A stretch of DNA of 64,000 bases, from contig CP136061.1 of NCBI GenBank assembly GCA_032622095.1, positions 115,392,754 to 115,456,753 of the forward strand, written 5' to 3'. Below the pieces are notes generated by a model that was not told where the DNA came from, did not search any database, and saw nothing but the letters and a program-made list of their open reading frames with translations. Positions 57,807-64,000 of the stretch are shown here, one piece after another (position 1 is the stretch's first letter; the number at the start of each line of letters is the position of its first letter). The position numbers were made by a program, and so were the translations under genes. The DNA comes from Siphonodentalium dalli. Taxonomy: Eukaryota > Mollusca > Scaphopoda > Gadilida > Siphonodentaliidae.

Positions 57807-58214
57807 ATACATGTATATATAATTAGCAAAGCATTTCATTTATTGTACAACAGTTATGAAACTTCTTGGACATAAAATATAAATAAGTAGCATTCCCCAC
57901 ACTATAAACTGAGGATGGGGTGGGAAGCATGCCAATCTAAGAAAAACAAATATCCAACTATCACCTCTGCTGCCAACATTTTGTTCGTAAAAAAATTGAA
58001 AAAGCCATAATAATTATTCTGGACAGAAATAAACTGCGAAAGATAACGGCAAACTGAAAATCAAGTAACTATGGTCTTCCGATATCTCATTGTCTAGACA
58101 TTTGGAAATACGTGACGTACGTAGATGGGCTTACCAATTAATTCTGATTAAAATCTCTCCAAAGTAAAGACTTCCCAATAATAAAACAACATTCTGAAAT
58201 TTATGTACATTTTC
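57807..58214. other. Non-genic AT-rich stretch
   Basis: Nothing recognised. Confidence 0.4.
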
Positions 58215-58431
58215 TACAGTAATGCCCTAATTAATCGACACCATAAACACAGCTGAATTAGGTGTAACTTTTCAGGATTTAGTCGGAAATATGGTTTGTT
58301 GCCATTAATCGGAAAGATCTCGGTGTGAGCTTTCCGATGAATGGCAACAAGCCATATTTCCGACTAAATCCTGAAAAGTTACCCATAATTCTGCTGTGGT
58401 TAAGCAGTCGATTAACTAGGGCATTACTGTA
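58215..58431. mobile_element. Hairpin MITE, copy E
   Basis: Full palindrome with TACAGTAATGCCCTAA and TTAGGGCATTACTGTA ends; loop near 58324. The left arm has a few substitutions. Confidence 0.95.
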
Positions 58432-58507
58432 TATCAAGTCGGTACATTGTATTGATTGTAATACAATTGAAAACATGTGAGGGAATCAATGATTCAAATT
58501 CTTAATA

Positions 58508-58704
58508 TACAGTAATATTCTAAATAATCGACTCCTTAATCACAGCAGAATTATGGGTCATTTTTCAGGATTTAGTCGGAAATATGGCTTGTTGCCATTC
58601 ATCGGAAAGCTCTGAGAACAACAAGCCATATTTCCGACTAAATCCTGAAAAATTACTCATAATTCTGCTGTGTTAAGGAGTTGATTATTTAGGGAATTAC
58701 TGTA
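58508..58704. mobile_element. Hairpin MITE, copy F
   Basis: Same family, 77 bases from copy E in the same array. The loop-proximal part of the right arm is deleted (jumps from 'ctctgagaacaacaagccat'). Confidence 0.95.
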
Positions 58705-58732
58705 TGTAATAAAAAGTTACAACCCTGAATTT

Positions 58733-59155
58733 AGTGTGTCTGACATTTGCAGAATGAGGGCCCCAGAGGGTGAATTTAGTGATTCTATCCCACATAGCGG
58801 GGTAACATCACCAATTTCACCCTCTGGGGACCTCATTCTGCTTTGGCCTCAACTGCTGTGAAGACCTACATGTAGGATCAGATTGAAGTTTCCCAGTTGA
58901 AGTTGGTGATGTTCACCCATTAGTCACCTCGATTAAGCAATTTATCTTCTGTAAATTAGGGGATATCGAAACTGAACAGAAGGTAAAAAGTAACTAAAAC
59001 AGCTGAAAACAGTGTTAATTTGAGACTAAAGGTACTTCCCAGAAGATGAGGCCGAAGCAGAATGAGGTCCTCAGAGGGTGAATATGGTGATGCTATCCAG
59101 GATAGCATCACTAAATTCACCCTCTGGCGTACCTCATTCTGCAAATGCAGGCACC
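58733..59155. repeat. 'gaggtcccc..gggtgaattt' family, copy 3
   Basis: Two palindromes (58754-58841 and 59054-59147) around the common middle. Ends 'gtctgacatttgcagaatga' and 'tcattctgcaaatgcaggca'. Confidence 0.85.
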
Positions 59156-59475
59156 TTATTCTCAGGCCTGGCACTAAAGAGATGCATTCTATTAAATTTA
59201 ATCACTGTGATAGTGAGCTTGTTGTGAGATTACACCCATTATTTATAGTCCGCAGCAGATTACACCAGTTAATATGTATAGTCTACAAGGATGAAAATAT
59301 CACTTGAGATTACACCAGTTATGTATAGTCTTCAAGGACGAAAATATCACCAATATAACCAGTCTAATGAGCTGCTTGTGAATGTAGAAAGGTAATATGT
59401 GTCATGTTGCTGATCATGCAGGTCCCCTCAGCTACATATAATCTTCAAGCTAAGCTGTAGCCAAGCATGATTATG

Positions 59476-59850
59476 CATGTCATTTGCAGAATGAGGTCCC
59501 CAAAGAGTGAATTTAGTGATGATATTCCGCATACCACTGGGGACCTCATTCTGCATGGCCTTATCTGCTATGGGAGACATAGACTGAGATTTGAAGTTCC
59601 CAAATGGTGAACCTTTACTATGCTATGTGTCGTCTGCAAATTTGGGGATATAGAGAAACTAAACTAAAAAAGAAATAGAATCTATGTGAAGATGTTTCTA
59701 TAGAAATTTGATAATGAAGAAACTTTCAAGAGAAGATGAGGCCTAAGCAGAATGAGGTCCACAGAGGGTGAATTTAGTGATGCCAGCTATGCGTGATAGC
59801 GTCACTAAATTCACCCTCTGGGGACCTCATTCTGCAAATGACAGGCACTC
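59476..59850. repeat. 'gaggtcccc..gggtgaattt' family, copy 4
   Basis: Same layout, with the left palindrome shortened to 59490-59553 and the right one intact at 59748-59835. Confidence 0.85.
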
Positions 59851-59997
59851 TAAACTCAGTGCCAGCCTGAAAACCGGTGCCAGCCTGAATTTTTTAACCA
59901 TAACTAATTGCAAAACAAATTTATTAAGGCCGCTGATATGAACAACGTTCAGTGATCAATTTGAGTCAAATTGTACAGGAACTAGACTTTTAATATT

Positions 59998-60188
59998 TAC
60001 AGTAATGCCCTAAGTAATCGACTCCTTAACCACATCAGATTTATGGGTAACTTTTCAGGATTTAGTCGGAAATATGGCTTGTTGCCATTCATCGGAAAGC
60101 TCTCCCCGCCATATTTCTGACTAAATCCTGAAAAGTTATCCATAATTCTTCTGTGGTTAAGGAGTCAATTACTTAGGGCATTACTGTA
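59998..60188. mobile_element. Hairpin MITE, copy G
   Basis: Ends TACAGTAATGCCCTAA / TTAGGGCATTACTGTA. The centre of the hairpin is deleted on the right side ('agctctccccgccatatttc'). Confidence 0.95.
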
Positions 60189-60495
60189 TAATATGGTGCT
60201 TCTATTCTATATGAAAATACTTTAGTCTCATCAGTCAATAGAAATGGGCATGTTACTGAAAAGAGTTCAATAATAAGCCAAAATATCTCCAATCTACAGT
60301 AACATGTATTTTGCATAATATATATTGTATGTACCTATTGGAATGGAACTGCACATTGGCATGCTCTGATGTGAATATAGCAAAGTATTAAATGGTAATT
60401 GTTAGCCACTGTGAACACTACTTTACATTGAGAAATGTCACGGTGGTGGCTGTTTTCAGGCACGATGCATGTGTAATTATTGGGGGTTGGGGCCT
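60189..60495. other. Non-genic stretch
   Basis: Nothing recognised. Confidence 0.4.
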
Positions 60496-60592
60496 AGTTA
60501 CCTGTAACAAAATGACCCACTGTCAAAAGTACATACCGGTAAGTCTCTTTTATGTACTTTTGGGAGTGGGGTCATTTTGTTCCAGGTACCTA
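60496..60592. repeat. Hairpin followed by poly-G
   Basis: 'agttacctgtaacaaaatga' then 'ccca' and 'aaaagtacat' pair with 'atgtacttttgggagtgggg' then 'tcattttgttccaggtacc'; a 14-G run follows at about 60595-60608. Confidence 0.75.
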
Positions 60593-60609
60593 TGGGGGGG
60601 GGGGGGGGT

Positions 60610-63068
60610 TGTATGGTAGCACGAGTGGGACCAGGTAAGTCAAAGGGTGCCCAAACTCAATCCCTATATTAGTCCCTGCACATAAATATATTTATTGATG
60701 TACGCCAAAGTTTGCAGGGCCAGTAGAGAGTTAATAAAGTTGTCCAGTTTGTTTTGGTCATTCAAACTGGGTCACTACTGGGCCATCTGAACAATGTTCA
60801 AGGCAATTGTAATGATAAGCTTATTCACATGACTGAATTTGCACTGGTTTAACTCGCTTGAAACGGTGGTCAAGCTTCATTCTACTCTTGAAGTTCTGCG
60901 TTGTATCCCCCCCCACCCAAACCATGATCGGGAGATGCTCATAATAATTGTAACACTATAATATTCGTCATTTCATAATGTCTTCTTATTTGTTATATAA
61001 TTATAACTGATTGTCTGCGAACGATATTTACGTGCGCTCGCGCAACAGTATGGCGATCAGACAGATTCGTTCGTAGCTTGGTGTCACTCTGTTCCGTTTC
61101 ACTCCATGACGTCACCAAAAACGACGTAAAACCTCGTGGCGTTCTGACATTTTTACTGTGTCGCGTTTTTGCTATGTTTATTTTATGTGTTTTCGATTAT
61201 TTGTTTGTCGCCGATATGGCCATTTGTCGGGATTGCCTGTTCTATATTTAAAACTGGTATGCTCGTAGTGAGCCTCGATTTCAATTTTTTCTCCCAGGTC
61301 AAAATACGTCAAGAGTTATGACAAAAATAGATCGACCTACATTTTCTCCATTAGAACTCTACATCAAAGAGTCTATAGACTCCTTCAGGACCTACATGTA
61401 CATAGACTCCTTCATTTGGGTATTTTTACTTATAATTCACTGTATAATTGGGAAGTTTTATCATTTTTGGTTCGTGCGAAGACCTCTTTTTATCGTGCGG
61501 GAAAAGAGAGACATTCAAAACGCGATTTCGTAATTCGACGCAATAGGCTGAATAGCCCAACCTTCAGCCGAGTTCCGGGTCAAATACGACGAATGACGTA
61601 ACACAAAACAAAACGCATTTGTTGACACAAACACCGTTTGAAGAGTTTATTATTACATAAAATGATCGTTATTGATTAATTATTGATTAATTATTGATAT
61701 TTATTGTTGCATATTGGCTGCTATCAATATTTACACAAATGGTATTAATTATTTCTTATAATTGCTCCTTTGGTCAACTTTGACTATCGGAAAATGAAAA
61801 TGAAAATATGCCGCTGAAAAAAATGTAATCGATATTAAAGGTACGGTTGGCCTTGACGGTGGGTATCCTGTGAAAATATTTCCAACCGTCAAAAACCACC
61901 ACAAACAGAAAGAACATCAAAATGTAGACAGACTTTGTCCGTATACAAATAAGAAATATCGCATAAACAGTATGTTATTGTCATATGGTTGACCATTGTT
62001 ATGTAAACAAAAGCATAAAAAGTTACTTTTCTGGTGTTTGTTTATATTATAATGGTAAACATAAAGAGCGTTCTTTGTGGGTGAATTCCTGATACGGAAC
62101 TACTAAAGAGCGTTTATGCCATTTGTGTGTGATTAGCCAGTAGCATTGTGCTTTCTTCTGTAACACAATCAGGCTCTTGCTTAGGTAAAATATAGTAGGT
62201 CTTTATGATAACATGCTGTTTATGCGATGGTCTTGGTATATATGAACGAAACTGTATGCGTTTTACTGTTTTTTCTGTTTACGGTGATTGGAACAAATAT
62301 GAATATTTTCGACAAAATGGAATTGGTTTTAATTACTTAAATGATTAATATAGTAATTTGCCTTTTATCTGTGATGAAATGAGAAATGGTAATTGTCTTT
62401 TTTTGCTAACATTAAATTAAATTAAATAAATTAAGTAAAATACAGTGAAATTATTTTTTAAATTATTTTTTATTACATTTTTGCGCACGTTGGCATCTCT
62501 AGTTATCACTACACTTCAGGTTTGTCCATTAAATTTTACATATGACATCATGTATTCATTGTAGTTATTCCCTAAATACTTTGTTTGGTCGAGCTACAAG
62601 CGAGTTAGAACATAATATTATTACATAATCACTAGAAAGCATGCACTCAAGATTATGTGCTGAGTGGTATTGATTCTGTTCTGCTGTGTTCTAGATCTGC
62701 TAATAGTGTACACTCCATCAAATTTGCATCATTTGCTGTAGGCTGTATCTAGGTCTGGGGAGAATCCCCTGGGAGGTGCATGGTTGTTAGAGTATGTAGT
62801 ATATCAGGGTCTTGGAAGGGTCCCCTGGGGTGAAGCTGGTTATTATCCAACCATGGAGCTTGTCTCATTCTATCAGGTGTTCCTTTCATTGATCCCCCTG
62901 GGGACCCCGGCATGTTGTTTAGTAATGTTTACAAATGTACTCCAAGTGCCAGACTGTCAGTTTCAACAGCAATGTATTTATTTTATCCTTCAAGAAAAAT
63001 GCGGGGGTATACAATGTGTTGGATTGATACAAGGGCTTTCCATGATATGTTGGTTATAGTCACATTTT
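60610..63068. other. Non-genic stretch with one CpG-rich patch
   Basis: 61015-61170 and 61480-61610 are richer in CpG than anything nearby and contain a perfect CRE word TGACGTCA (61107-61114). This could be a promoter, but no coding exon could be attached on either strand. 62405-62470 is AT-rich with (TTAAA)n. 62750-62910 contains three diverged 'gtcccctgggg' words. An isolated 'ttaaaggtacggttggcc' at 61837 looks like the single surviving end of a TTAA-type element. Confidence 0.4.
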
Positions 63069-64000
63069 TAGCTCAACTTACTTTGTTAGTTTGAGCTACA
63101 TGTATTGCCATGGGTTGGCGTACGTCGTCCGTGTGTCCGTCAACAATTTCCTTTGTTGAGGTCTACAGGTCGTACCTTTGGTCTGATCTTTATGAAATTT
63201 TGAATGTTGACATGTAGATGGGAACGAGTCATTTTGGGGTCATTCGGCCAAAAAACTTTCAAAATTAAATCCATTGGCGTGGGCTACAGGCCGTACTGTT
63301 CGTGTGATCATCATAAAATTTGTCATGAATGTTGAAATTTACATGTAGATGGGAACGAGTCATTTTAGGATCATTTGGCCAAAAAACATGGCCACCAGCA
63401 GCCATCTTGGATTTTACTCTTTGCATGACTAAATCCTTTGGCACGGGCTACAGGTCGTAGCTTTGGTCAGATCATTATGAGATTTGTCATGGCTGTTGAC
63501 ATTGACATGTAGATGGGAACGAGTCATTTTGGGGTCAATTGGCAAAACAACATGGCCACCAGCGGCCATCTTGGATTTCATAATTCAATCCATTAGCACA
63601 GTCTACAGGTCGCACTGCTCGTTTGATCATCATGAAATTTGTCATGGATGTTAATATTGACATGTAGATGGGAACAAGTCATTTTGGGGTCGTTCGGCCA
63701 AAAAACATGGCCACCAGCAGCCATCTTGGATTTTACTCTTTGCATGACTAAATCCTTTGGCACGGGCTACAGGTCGTAGCTTGGGTCTGATCATCATGAA
63801 ATTTGTCATGGATGTTAATATTGACATGTAGATGGGAACGAGTCATTTTGGGGTCGTTCGGCCAAAAGCCATCTTGGATTTTACTCTTTGTATGACTAAA
63901 TCCTTTGGCACGGGCTACAGGTCCTACCTTTGGTCGGATCATTATGAAATTTGTCACGGCTGTTGACATTGACATGTAGATGGGAACGAGAATTTTGGGG
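63069..64000. repeat. Tandem array, period about 160-175, running off the window
   Basis: The block opens with the inverted 'agctcaacttactttgttag' then 'tttgagct' and 'cgtcgtccgtgtgtccgtc'. Units then repeat 'gggctacaggtcgtagcttt', 'gatcattatgaaatttgtca', 'gacatgtagatgggaacgag', 'tcattttggggtc', 'cggccaaaaaacatggccac', 'agcggccatcttggatttta'. About five units are visible. A single dispersed unit lies at 40790-41060. The minus-strand frame 63975-63748 is produced by the repeat. Confidence 0.92.

Noticed and set aside
63748-63975. Minus-strand frame of 75 codons
   Set aside because: It spans units of the tandem array and repeats its own sequence; no independent evidence.

Overview
The window is animal nuclear DNA: AT-rich, almost free of long open frames, with GT/AG-spliced exons in a dense bed of transposable elements. 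A marine lophotrochozoan, most likely a mollusc, is inferred from the dispersed repeats (blocks built on 'gccataactct', 'cgtcgtccgtc' and 'ggccatcttggat', and a block ending in 'aatacgcccc'), which resemble repeats I associate with bivalve and gastropod genomes. No database was searched, so the species is not determined.

Two host genes can be supported. (1) A minus-strand gene encoding a RhoGAP domain: four exons (17481-17418, 14970-14809, 13178-13078, 10891-10557) join in compatible phase and together give almost a whole RhoGAP domain with arginine finger, lysine and asparagine signature. The gene continues on both sides; a possible more 5' exon lies at 20207-20013. (2) A plus-strand first coding exon of the clathrin-assembly protein PICALM/AP180 (43463-43592) with a clean donor and a promoter-like block just upstream. 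The rest of PICALM is not recognised, so intron 1 probably runs to or beyond the right edge. The two genes are transcribed divergently.

Most of the remainder is mobile DNA. Positions 1-6760: a 5-kb foldback element with arms of about 2.2 kb, flanked by a 300-bp direct repeat and next to a run of 89 C. 6760-9480: diverged moderate-copy repeats. 10-18 kb: RhoGAP exons with hairpin MITEs in the introns, two of them 10-11 nt from a splice donor, plus a Mutator-like element with a perfect 9-bp target duplication. 19-21.6 kb: two LINE remnants. 21.8-37 kb: several terminal-inverted-repeat elements, a GAT satellite and further retroelement debris. 37-43 kb: a second, older copy of the foldback. 44-52.5 kb: six hAT-type elements, several nested inside each other, five with perfect 8-bp target duplications, all in PICALM intron 1. 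54-60.2 kb: tandem and hairpin repeats. 63-64 kb: a tandem array.

No tRNA, rRNA, CRISPR array or intact transposase or reverse transcriptase gene was recognised.
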